Shown here piece after piece: positions 1 through 7,698 of a DNA stretch of 64,000 nucleotides; position 1 is the first letter of the stretch; each line of letters opens with the position of its first letter. The notes under the pieces are model-generated. The model searched no databases and was not told the origin of the DNA. It was given only the letters and a program-made list of their open reading frames with translations. Where the stretch lies: assembly GCF_001274725.1 (NCBI RefSeq), contig NZ_LGUF01000007.1, forward strand, positions 1,034,561-1,098,560, read 5' to 3'. Position numbers and translations under genes: made by a program. This DNA comes from Sporosarcina globispora (GTDB lineage: Bacteria > Bacillota > Bacilli > Bacillales > Cytobacillaceae).

Positions 1-45
1 ATTTTGGAATCCGCAGAAACTGGAAAAAAAGTCTTTATCCAATAA
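1..45 (+). CDS. C-terminal end of an upstream gene, probably Gfo/Idh/MocA oxidoreductase
   Basis: The first 14 codons are open and end at TAA (43-45), 14 bp before the next start. The visible tail, ILESAETGKKVFIQ, resembles the C-terminal end common in Gfo/Idh/MocA-type NAD-dependent oxidoreductases (leu-glu-ser-ala-x-x-gly-lys-x-val). Such an enzyme (WbpB type) oxidises C3 of UDP-GlcNAcA and would fit the genes that follow. Only 14 residues are visible, so the family call is an inference; the existence of a coding tail is well supported by frame and spacing. Confidence 0.5.
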   Translation: MLESAETGKKVFIQ

Positions 46-59
46 AGGAGTAGAAGAAA

Positions 60-1373
60 ATGAGCCACCATAAAACATTATTAGAAAAAATTAATAATAA
101 AGAAGCTGTCATTGGAGTAGTTGGATTAGGTTATGTAGGATTGCCTCTAGCTGTTGAAAAAGCAAAAGCTGGATTTAAAGTTATTGGCTTTGATGTACAG
201 GCAGCAAGAGTAGAAGAAGTAAACATGGGAATAAATTATATTGGTGATGTTGTGGATGAAGACCTAAAGGATATGGTTAAAGCCGGAAAGCTGGAAGCTA
301 CTACAGATTATCAGCGCATCCAGGAAGTTGATGCTGTAGCAATTTGTGTTCCAACACCACTTGATATTTATCAGCAGCCGGATACTTCCTATGTGGAATC
401 ATCAGCTAAAGAAATTGCCAAATATGCTCATGAAGGCATGCTTGTTGTTCTTGAATCAACAACATACCCAGGTACCACTGAAGAAATCGTTAAGCCAGCC
501 TTGGAAGAAAAAGGCCTTATAACAGGTGAAACGGTATTTGTTGCATACTCACCTGAACGAGTAGATCCAGGCAACAAACAATTTAAAACAAAGAATACAC
601 CTAAAGTTGTCGGTGGGATTACGGGAAACTGTACTGAAGTAGCTGCTGCATTGTATCGTAATGTCCTTGAAGGGGACGTTTTTGAAGTATCCAGCCCTGC
701 TATTGCGGAAATGGAGAAAATTTTTGAAAATACGTTCCGACACATTAATATCGCACTTGCGAACGAAATGGCTATTCTGTGTGACAGAATGGGTATTGAC
801 GTATGGGAAGTTATTGATGCAGCGAAGACAAAGCCTTATGGCTTCATGGCATTCTATCCAGGCCCTGGTCTTGGCGGTCACTGTATTCCGATTGATCCAT
901 TCTACTTAACATGGAAAGCAAGAGAATATAACTATCATACGAGACTAATCGAATTAGCCGGAGAAATTAACAATTCAATGCCTGAATTTGTCGTTAACCG
1001 TGCAATGCACCTTCTAAATGAAGATGGAAAAGCGTTAAGAGGCTCCAAAGTAACACTTTTAGGTGTAGCTTACAAAAAGGATATTGATGATGTGCGTGAA
1101 TCTCCTGTTCTTAAAATCATCGAATTACTGGATGCCCAGGGGGCCGATTACAAAGTCGTCGATCCTTATGTAAAATCATTTAAATCTTGTAATACACGAG
1201 TTGAAACAGTGGAATTAACGAAAGAACTGTTAAACGAATCTGACCTTGTACTTGTTACTACAGACCACTCTGATTTTGATTACGAGATGATTGCAAGAGA
1301 AAGCAAGTCAATCTTTGATACACGTAATGCAATGAAAGATGTGCCAAAGCCAAATAAATACGACAAACTATAA
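60..1373 (+). CDS. UDP-N-acetylhexosamine 6-dehydrogenase (WbpA/WecC class)
   Basis: Nucleotide-sugar dehydrogenase of 437 aa that oxidises C6 of a UDP-HexNAc to the uronic acid with two NAD+ in the cytoplasm. An N-terminal Rossmann fold with GVVGLGYVGLPLA lies near residues 18-30. The catalytic cysteine is in GPGLGGHCIPIDPFYL (Cys275), and the central helix reads NTFRHINIALANE, with Arg where UDP-glucose dehydrogenases have Lys; this is the pattern of the UDP-HexNAc class. The start follows AAAGGAG with good spacing. It is the first complete gene of an operon with an acetyltransferase and a 2-epimerase, which suggests UDP-GlcNAc as substrate (inference). UDP-ManNAc is the alternative substrate. 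Confidence 0.88.
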   Translation: MSHHKTLLEKINNKEAVIGVVGLGYVGLPLAVEKAKAGFKVIGFDVQAARVEEVNMGINYIGDVVDEDLKDMVKAGKLEATTDYQRIQEVDAVAICVPTPLDIYQQPDTSYVESSAKEIAKYAHEGMLVVLESTTYPGTTEEIVKPALEEKGLITGETVFVAYSPERVDPGNKQFKTKNTPKVVGGITGNCTEVAAALYRNVLEGDVFEVSSPAIAEMEKIFENTFRHINIALANEMAILCDRMGIDVWEVIDAAKTKPYGFMAFYPGPGLGGHCIPIDPFYLTWKAREYNYHTRLIELAGEINNSMPEFVVNRAMHLLNEDGKALRGSKVTLLGVAYKKDIDDVRESPVLKIIELLDAQGADYKVVDPYVKSFKSCNTRVETVELTKELLNESDLVLVTTDHSDFDYEMIARESKSIFDTRNAMKDVPKPNKYDKL

Positions 1374-1397
1374 TTGTTATATAAGGGAGAGCTCAAA

Positions 1398-2129
1398 ATG
1401 AACTTTATCGATCCTTCCGCAGCAGTAGATTCTTCAGCAAAAGTCGGATATTTTAGTGTCATTGAAAAAGGTGCGAAGATTGGACAAAACGTTGTAATCG
1501 GGAACCGCGTTACCATCCATGAGGATACAGTTATTGGCGACAACACTACGATTGCTGATGGCGCAGTTGTAGGAAAACCGCCAAAGCCGGCTAAAACGAG
1601 TACCGTTAAGCTGTCTGACTCCATTCCAGCACTTGAGGTTGGGGAAGATGTTACGATTGGCGCTAATTGTGTAATCTACCGCGGTGCTGCGATTGGCTCC
1701 AATACACTTATTGCGGACCTTGCAAGTGTAAGGGAAAACGTAGAAATTGGTGATTATGTAATCGTCGGCCGTGGTGTCACAGTTGAAAACTATGTGAAGA
1801 TTGGCAGCCGGACTAAGATCCAATCCAATTCCTATATTACAGCGTATACGACTCTCGAAGAGCAAGTATTTATTGCTCCTTGTGTTACAACTACAAATGA
1901 TAACTTTATGGGAAGAACGGAAGAAAGATTCGATAAAATCAAGGGTGCAACCGTCAAACGTGGTGCAAGGGTAGGCGGCGCCTCCATCATTCTCCCAGGT
2001 ATAACAGTAGCGGAAGAAACTTTTGTAGCTGCTGGGGCACTTGTTACTAAAGATACAGAAGAGAAAACAGTTGTTAAAGGCATTCCTGCGAAGTTCCTTA
2101 GAATGGTTGATGAAAGAGAATTATTATAA
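1398..2129 (+). CDS. Left-handed beta-helix (hexapeptide repeat) acetyltransferase, WbpD-like
   Basis: Protein of 243 aa made almost entirely of hexapeptide repeats ([IV]-G-x-x-x-x) from about residue 10 to 230, the trimeric LbH fold of acyl-CoA-dependent sugar acyltransferases. The C-terminal part (VAAGALVTKD, then GIPAKFLR) is the usual acetyl-CoA/nucleotide-sugar end of WbpD/WlbB and related enzymes. I chose ATG 1398 because GGGAGAG lies directly upstream; in-frame codons before it lack a ribosome site. Position between the dehydrogenase and the epimerase suggests N-acetylation of a 3-amino-UDP-sugar uronate. The acceptor is inferred from context only; a serine or sugar O-acetyltransferase cannot be excluded. 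Confidence 0.82.
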   Translation: MNFIDPSAAVDSSAKVGYFSVIEKGAKIGQNVVIGNRVTIHEDTVIGDNTTIADGAVVGKPPKPAKTSTVKLSDSIPALEVGEDVTIGANCVIYRGAAIGSNTLIADLASVRENVEIGDYVIVGRGVTVENYVKIGSRTKIQSNSYITAYTTLEEQVFIAPCVTTTNDNFMGRTEERFDKIKGATVKRGARVGGASIILPGITVAEETFVAAGALVTKDTEEKTVVKGIPAKFLRMVDERELL

Positions 2130-2155
2130 TTTCTGATAAGGATTAAAAACGTATG

Positions 2156-2178
2156 GGAGCGGTATCGCTCCTTTACGC
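2156..2178 (+). terminator. Short intra-operon hairpin (weak terminator or attenuator)
   Basis: A perfect 6-bp stem GGAGCG/CGCTCC with a GTAT loop is followed by TTTACGCTTTT, in the 89-bp gap between the acetyltransferase and the epimerase. The U tract is interrupted, so it may give partial attenuation or mark 3' processing instead of full termination. Confidence 0.45.
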
Positions 2179-2218
2179 TTTTATGACCTAACATAGAAAA
2201 ATTTGGAGGTTTCTGTTA

Positions 2219-3286
2219 ATGAAAATTGTAACAGTTTTAGGCGCTCGTCCTCAATTTATTAAGGCTGCACCTGTTTCAAGAGCTCTAAGGCAAAATCATC
2301 AGGAAATCATTGTACATACAGGACAGCATTATGATGCCAATATGTCGGATATTTTCTTTGAGGAGTTAAATATTCCAAAGCCTGATTACCATTTAGCGGT
2401 TGGTTCCGGAAACCATGGAAAGCAGACTGGCGAAATGATGGCTAAAATTGAAGAGATTGTTCTGAATGAGAAGCCTGATTATGTGCTTGTTTACGGGGAT
2501 ACGAATTCAACTCTTGCAGGTTCACTGGTTGCAGCAAAGCTGCATATCCCTGTCATTCATATTGAAGCAGGTTTAAGAAGCTTTAACAAGCTTATGCCTG
2601 AAGAAGTGAACCGAATCTTGACTGACCATATTTCAGAATACCTTTTCTGCCCGACTGATACAGCTGTTGAAAATCTTAAGAACGAGAACATTACAAAGAA
2701 CGTTATCAACATTGGTGACGTTATGTATGATGCCGTATTATATAACCGGGAGCTTGCCAAGGAGAAATCGCAAATTCTTGAAGAAGCTCAGCTGAAAAAG
2801 GGAGAGTACTTGCTGATTACGATTCATCGTGCAGAAAATACCGATGATCCGGAAAAAATGAAAAGTATTCTTCAGGCATTTTCGAGTACGGAGGAGACCA
2901 AGATTTGGCCAATTCATCCGCGTACCAAGCATAAACTGGCGGATTACGGCCTAAACGTAGAGGAAATCCCTAATTTAAAAATAATTGATCCTGTAGGTTA
3001 TCTGGATATGTTGACGCTTGAAGCAAATGCCCGCAAGATTGTTACAGACTCAGGCGGTGTTCAAAAGGAAGCATATTTTATGGAAGTTCCTTGTGTTACA
3101 GTAAGAGAACAAACGGAGTGGGTTGAAACTCTTGAGGGAGAAGCCAATATCCTAGTAGGAACCGACCAGGCAAAAATGACGGAAGCCATTAATAAAGAAG
3201 TAAAGCCTGAATACAAGCAATTATTCGGAAACGGTGAAGCAGCAAGCAAAATTGTTGAAGTGCTTGAGGATCGGCTAAACGCTTAA
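2219..3286 (+). CDS. UDP-N-acetylglucosamine 2-epimerase family (non-hydrolysing; MnaA/WecB or WbpI type)
   Basis: Protein of 355 aa that epimerises C2 of a UDP-GlcNAc-type sugar in the cytoplasm. All family landmarks are present: GARPQFIKAAP at the N-terminus, GQHYDANMS, YGDTNSTLAG, HIEAGLRS, MPEEVNR, TIHRAEN and DSGGVQKEA, which supply the known catalytic Asp, Glu, Glu and His. Length is normal. GGAGG precedes ATG 2219. In B. subtilis mnaA lies in the same neighbourhood (next to lytABC and gtaB), so this could supply UDP-ManNAc for teichoic acid linkage. Linkage to a 6-dehydrogenase and an acetyltransferase makes a WbpI-like role on a diacetamido uronic acid equally plausible. Confidence 0.88.
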   Translation: MKIVTVLGARPQFIKAAPVSRALRQNHQEIIVHTGQHYDANMSDIFFEELNIPKPDYHLAVGSGNHGKQTGEMMAKIEEIVLNEKPDYVLVYGDTNSTLAGSLVAAKLHIPVIHIEAGLRSFNKLMPEEVNRILTDHISEYLFCPTDTAVENLKNENITKNVINIGDVMYDAVLYNRELAKEKSQILEEAQLKKGEYLLITIHRAENTDDPEKMKSILQAFSSTEETKIWPIHPRTKHKLADYGLNVEEIPNLKIIDPVGYLDMLTLEANARKIVTDSGGVQKEAYFMEVPCVTVREQTEWVETLEGEANILVGTDQAKMTEAINKEVKPEYKQLFGNGEAASKIVEVLEDRLNA

Positions 3287-3361
3287 ACTGTTTGATCTAA
3301 AAGATGCTCTTTCAATATTGGGCAAAGCAGGCAGTTAATGCATTAAAAAAGGAGTATTAGC

Positions 3362-4474
3362 ATGAAATCAGTTTTGGTTTATTATCCTTTTGCTTTATCA
3401 GAAAACCCCAATAGCGGATCCAAGCTCCGTCCCCTGGAAATGAAAAATGCATTTCATGCCTGGGGAATGGAGAATGATGTTAACATTATTATGATTTCCG
3501 GTACGACTGAACAGCGGGAACAGCAGTTTAATGATTTAGTATCATCTGGCAAGCTGGAAAAACTGTGGTTTTGCTATATGGAGAACCAGACTATCCCCCT
3601 ATGGCTCACAGATCCTGGACATAAGCCTAAACGGCCCTTTATTGATCGGAAAGTGCTCCGTTATCTCAAAGAAAAAAGTGTGCCTGTAGGAGTATTTTAT
3701 CGGGATGTTTATTGGAAATTTGATGAGCTCTACTCATTAAAAGGACTCAAAAAGACCATTATGCAAGCTATTTACCGGAAGGAAGAGAAATTTTACGAAA
3801 AATACTGTGATGTGATTTTTCTTCCAAGTGATGCTATGGGTGAGTATGTGGACATTGCCAAAAGAAAAATTGCGCTGCCTCCAGGAGGAAAAGCCAAAGG
3901 CATCTCTAAAAAGGGCAGAGATGACGGACGATCCAGGGGGATTTATGTAGGCGGCATCAATAATGAGGATTATGGGCTGTTCCTGCTGCTTGATGCTTTG
4001 GAATTAGCTAACAGCCAAAAGATAATCTGTGATTTGACAGTTGTTTGCAGGGAAGAAGAATTCGCAAACCTTCCGGATGTGAAAAAAAACAGATTTGCTG
4101 AGCTGGGTGTTCAAGTAAAGCATCTAAGTGGAGAACCATTGAATGAGCTGTACAAAGAAATGGATTATGCTTTTATACCAAGGTATAGAAGCACTTACAA
4201 TGATTTCTCCGTGCCTGTCAAACTCGTTGAGTATCTGTCTAATGAGCTGCCAGTGATTGCCACTTTCTGTGAGGCGCAAAAAGAAATTATTGAAAAAGAC
4301 GGTTATGGTCTTATCTGTGCAGACAATGCAGAGGATATGTCGAAAGCGATTCTATCTATGGCAGTTAATACGGAGAAGTTCCGGCATAACATTCAGCAGT
4401 CCTTCGTTGAAAAACATTCCTGGAAGGCTAGAGTGAAGAAAGTCAAGAGTGCCCTGTTAAAGGAGGAACTATGA
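3362..4474 (+). CDS. Glycosyltransferase, GT4-like (GT-B fold)
   Basis: Protein of 370 aa. The N-terminal half starts with a beta strand (SVLVYYPFAL) and SGSKLRP, as in retaining GT-B enzymes. The C-terminal half carries DYAFIPRYRSTYNDFSVP followed by KLVEYLSNELPVI, where the donor-nucleotide site with its E-x7-E-type motif is expected in family 4. There is no signal peptide or membrane span, so it is cytosolic or peripheral. The stop overlaps the next start by 4 bp (ATGA), which indicates translational coupling with the second glycosyltransferase. Donor and acceptor cannot be told from sequence; assembly of a surface polysaccharide repeat unit is inferred from context. Confidence 0.75.
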   Translation: MKSVLVYYPFALSENPNSGSKLRPLEMKNAFHAWGMENDVNIIMISGTTEQREQQFNDLVSSGKLEKLWFCYMENQTIPLWLTDPGHKPKRPFIDRKVLRYLKEKSVPVGVFYRDVYWKFDELYSLKGLKKTIMQAIYRKEEKFYEKYCDVIFLPSDAMGEYVDIAKRKIALPPGGKAKGISKKGRDDGRSRGIYVGGINNEDYGLFLLLDALELANSQKIICDLTVVCREEEFANLPDVKKNRFAELGVQVKHLSGEPLNELYKEMDYAFIPRYRSTYNDFSVPVKLVEYLSNELPVIATFCEAQKEIIEKDGYGLICADNAEDMSKAILSMAVNTEKFRHNIQQSFVEKHSWKARVKKVKSALLKEEL

Positions 4475-5553
4475 AGGTTTTAATATTAGCTCCAAGCAGA
4501 TCAATCCATACACATAAATGGGCTTTATTTTATAAAAATAATGGCATAGACGTAAAGGTTGCCACCTTTTCCGACCACTATTCCGAGGAGAATGCCAAAG
4601 AAATCGACACGATTAGTCTTCCTAAGCTATTACCCGGGAAATTGTCGTATATTTCGAGTGTTTTCGCTCTTAAAAAAATATTAAAAAGCTATCAGCCGGA
4701 TATTCTGCATGCGCATTATATTTCAAGTTATGGTTTCGTTGGTGCACTTGCTAATTACCGAACATTTTATGTGTCTGTTTGGGGGAGGGATATCTTCCAA
4801 TTTCCTCTTCAGGGAAGCACAAACCGTAAAATTGTTGAATATACCCTTTCCAAAGCAGATGTTATCTGTTCAACAAGTCATATCATGGCAAAAGAAACAA
4901 ATAAGTATACAGATAAAAATGTTTTCGTGACACCTTTTGGAGTAGATATGAGCAAATTCAGGCCAATGCCTGAGTTCAAAACAGATGGTAAAATTACCTT
5001 CGGAACTGTAAAAGCACTCTCAGATAAATATGGAATCGGAGATTTAATTAAAGCTTTTGCTAAAATACACCAAGAGAAAAACAACTCTGACTTGCTGATT
5101 GTAGGCGACGGACCTCAACGAAGCGAATATGAACAATTAGCAAGGGATTTGAAGATTGACCATGTGACAACATTCACTGGAAGAGTGCCAAATGATCAGG
5201 TGCCAGAATATATCAATAAGATGGACGTGTTTGGAGTTCCTTCTACTGAAGACAGTGAAAGCTTCGGAGTGGCGGCAGTTGAATCAATGGCTTGCGGGGT
5301 TCCGGCTGTTGTCTCAAATGTGGGCGGACTGCCTGAAGTCGTGCTCGAAGGGAAAACCGGCTTTGTTGTGCCTAAAGAAAATCCGGACGAATTGGCTAAA
5401 GCCATGCTATACCTTGCTGATCATAAAGATGAGAGTAAAAAAATGGGTCTTGCCGGCATTGAACATGTAAAAGCTAATTATAATTGGACAGATAATGCAA
5501 ACGGCATGATCGAACTGTACGAGCAAACCTTGAAAAAGGGGATGAAATCATGA
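4471..5553 (+). CDS. Glycosyltransferase family 4
   Basis: Protein of 360 aa with both GT-B halves: acceptor-side SIHTHKWALFY near residue 11 and HAHYISSYGFVG near 81, then a linker and the family-4 donor domain. The donor side shows TFGTVKALSDKYGI, LLIVGDGPQRSEY and ESFGVAAVESMACG, the conserved E-x7-E motif, followed by PVVSN-type and GLPEV residues. It overlaps the previous gene by 4 bp and the following gtaB by 4 bp, so the genes are co-translated. The substrate is unknown; UDP-activated hexose or HexNAc transfer to a lipid-linked glycan is the likely role. Confidence 0.85.
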   Translation: MKVLILAPSRSIHTHKWALFYKNNGIDVKVATFSDHYSEENAKEIDTISLPKLLPGKLSYISSVFALKKILKSYQPDILHAHYISSYGFVGALANYRTFYVSVWGRDIFQFPLQGSTNRKIVEYTLSKADVICSTSHIMAKETNKYTDKNVFVTPFGVDMSKFRPMPEFKTDGKITFGTVKALSDKYGIGDLIKAFAKIHQEKNNSDLLIVGDGPQRSEYEQLARDLKIDHVTTFTGRVPNDQVPEYINKMDVFGVPSTEDSESFGVAAVESMACGVPAVVSNVGGLPEVVLEGKTGFVVPKENPDELAKAMLYLADHKDESKKMGLAGIEHVKANYNWTDNANGMIELYEQTLKKGMKS

Positions 5554-6413
5554 TTAAAAAAGCTGTCATTCCAGCAGCAGGACTTGGAACAAGATTTTTA
5601 CCTGCCACGAAGGCACAGCCAAAGGAAATGCTTCCGATTGTTGATAAACCAACTATTCAATATATTATCGAGGAAGCAGTTGAATCAGGAATTGAAGATA
5701 TTATCATTGTGACTGGTCGAAGCAAGAGAGCGATTGAAGACCATTTTGACAAATCAGTAGAGCTTGAGATGCTTCTTGAAAGAACCGGTAAACATGAGAT
5801 GCTTGAAATTGTTGAGAACATCTCTAATTTGGTAGATATTCATTATGTCCGTCAAAAAGAGCCTCTTGGACTTGGACATGCAGTTTTATGCGCCAAGAAG
5901 TTTATCGGCAGCGAGCCATTTGCCGTGCTTTTGGGCGATGATATAGTAGATAGTGAACAACCTGCCTTAAAACAGATGATTGATCAATACGAAAAAGTGC
6001 AGTCAAGTATTTTGGGATGTAATGAAGTGCCGCGTTCAGAAGTGAATAAATACGGTATAGTGAATTACTCGGAAAATAAAGGCGACCTTTTTAAGGTTGA
6101 GAGTCTTGTTGAAAAGCCGGCAATTGAAGAAGCGCCATCGACTCAAGCCATTGTTGGCCGTTATATTCTGACACCTGCCATTTTTGATATGCTTGAGGAA
6201 GTCAGTCCGGATAAGAAAGGTGAGATTCAGCTTACAGACGCTATTGACAGCCTGCTTGAAAAGGAATCTATTTATTCCTATATCATTCAGGGTAACCGCT
6301 ATGATGTGGGTGACAAGTTTGGATTTTTGCAGGCATCCATTGACTTTGCTTTAAAACGTCCAGACCTGAAAGACAAGCTGTCTGCCTATTTGAAGGAAAT
6401 AAATGATAAGTAA
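5550..6413 (+). CDS. gtaB: UTP--glucose-1-phosphate uridylyltransferase
   Basis: GtaB/GalU of 287 aa makes UDP-glucose from UTP and glucose 1-phosphate. The signature VIPAAGLGTRFLPATKAQPK (residues 5-24) is followed by EMLPIVDKPTIQYI, GLGHAV, LLGDDI, KYGIV, VEKP and the C-terminal RYDVGDKFGF. Length matches the family. ATG overlaps the stop of the upstream glycosyltransferase. In B. subtilis gtaB lies close to lytABC and mnaA, so both the synteny and the operon context support supply of UDP-glucose for wall polymers and glycolipids. Confidence 0.95.
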   Translation: MIKKAVIPAAGLGTRFLPATKAQPKEMLPIVDKPTIQYIIEEAVESGIEDIIIVTGRSKRAIEDHFDKSVELEMLLERTGKHEMLEIVENISNLVDIHYVRQKEPLGLGHAVLCAKKFIGSEPFAVLLGDDIVDSEQPALKQMIDQYEKVQSSILGCNEVPRSEVNKYGIVNYSENKGDLFKVESLVEKPAIEEAPSTQAIVGRYILTPAIFDMLEEVSPDKKGEIQLTDAIDSLLEKESIYSYIIQGNRYDVGDKFGFLQASIDFALKRPDLKDKLSAYLKEINDK

Positions 6414-6426
6414 TGGAGTTGGGAAA

Positions 6427-7671
6427 ATGAGAGTAATCTATTTATGTCAGCATTTTCCCCCTGAAACAGGCGCTCCTCAAATACGTGTATATGAAGTGAG
6501 CAAGGAACTCATAAATAGAGGGCATCAGGTGGAAGTATTAACAGCATTTCCTCATCATCCGCACGGGATTATTCCTGAGGGGTATAAGGGACGCTTTTAT
6601 ATGTTTGAAAACTGGGACGGAATACCTGTTCATCGTTCCTGGATTTATCCCTCGCCAAAGGGCAGCTTTTGGAAAAGGCTGGCATCCTATTTTTCCTTTA
6701 CTTTTAGTGCCTTTTACTCGCTGGCGAAGGCGAAGCCGACAGATGTAATCATTTGTAACTCACCTCCGTTATTTCTTGGAATTACAGGGTGGCTCGGGGC
6801 TAAATTGAAAAGGGCCAAGTTTGTCTTTAATGTCGCAGATATATGGCCTGAATCAGCAGTGGAATTAGGGCTTGTTAAAAACAAAACCTTTATTAAACTG
6901 GCTGAAGGGCTGGAAACCTTCTTATATCGAAGTTCCTGGAAAATTGCAGGTGCAACAGAAGGCATTTGCAGCTATTATGTCAAAAAGGGAAAGCCGGAAG
7001 AGGATGTATTTTTACTGCCTAACGGGGTAAATACGGACTACTTTAAGCCTCTGGAGAAAGACCGGGAAATCATTAAAAAAGCTGGCCTTGAGGGTAAAAA
7101 GGTCTTTACCTATGCAGGTAACTTCGGTTATGCACAGGGACTGGACTCTGTATTGCAGGCAGCAGCTTTAGTTAAGGATTCCCATCCGAATGTCCACTTT
7201 TTATTTGTTGGGGATGGTCAGGAGAAGGACAAGCTGCTGGCAATTAAAGAAGACCTGCAGCTGACAAATGTCACTTTTTACGGTTCGGTGCCGCTGGATG
7301 AAATGCCGAAGATTTTCTCTGTTTCCGATTTTAGCATCGTGTCCTTGAGAAATATTGATTTGTTTAAAGGGGCAAGGCCCTCAAAGATATTCCCAGCCAT
7401 TTCAACAGGTACTCCTGTCCTGTATTGCGGAGTTGGAGAGAGTGCTGAAATATTAAATGAATACAGCTGTGGTAAAATTGCTCCTCCAGAGAATCCTGAA
7501 GGAATTGCTGAAGGAGTCAGGGAGTTAGCATCAATGCCACCTGAAAAATATGAAGAGATGTGCCAAAATGGCAGAAAATTAGCCATTGATCAATATTCCT
7601 GGAAACGTATTGTGGACGATCTGGTTCACCACCTTAAGGGTGAAAATAAAAAGGAGAGAAGCATGGGTTAA
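6427..7671 (+). CDS. Glycosyltransferase family 4 (WbuB/WcaI-like)
   Basis: Protein of 414 aa beginning MRVIYLCQHFPPETGAP, the typical N-terminus of WbuB/WcaI-type enzymes. It has the acceptor-side HHPHG motif, DIWPESAVELG near residue 140, LLPNGVNTDYF, YAGNFGYAQGLDSVL and FLFVGDGQEK of the donor domain, then FSIVSLR in place of a canonical E-x7-E segment. I chose ATG 6427, which follows GGAGTTGGG; an ATG 24 bp upstream overlaps gtaB and lacks a site. It is the last gene of the exopolymer operon and runs into a shared terminator. Family members act in O-antigen or capsule assembly; the exact sugar is unknown. Confidence 0.85.
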   Translation: MRVIYLCQHFPPETGAPQIRVYEVSKELINRGHQVEVLTAFPHHPHGIIPEGYKGRFYMFENWDGIPVHRSWIYPSPKGSFWKRLASYFSFTFSAFYSLAKAKPTDVIICNSPPLFLGITGWLGAKLKRAKFVFNVADIWPESAVELGLVKNKTFIKLAEGLETFLYRSSWKIAGATEGICSYYVKKGKPEEDVFLLPNGVNTDYFKPLEKDREIIKKAGLEGKKVFTYAGNFGYAQGLDSVLQAAALVKDSHPNVHFLFVGDGQEKDKLLAIKEDLQLTNVTFYGSVPLDEMPKIFSVSDFSIVSLRNIDLFKGARPSKIFPAISTGTPVLYCGVGESAEILNEYSCGKIAPPENPEGIAEGVRELASMPPEKYEEMCQNGRKLAIDQYSWKRIVDDLVHHLKGENKKERSMG

Positions 7672-7695
7672 CCTTCATGTCTTCTCTCCTTTTAT
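7651..7695. terminator. Bidirectional intrinsic terminator between convergent units
   Basis: AAGGAGAGAAG (7651-7661) pairs with CTTCTCTCCTT (7681-7691), with an inner CATG/CATG extension and T- and A-rich flanks on both sides. It overlaps the last codons of the glycosyltransferase and can serve both the exopolymer operon (+) and the SpoIID/LytB gene (-). Confidence 0.85.
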
Positions 7696-7698
7696 TAT

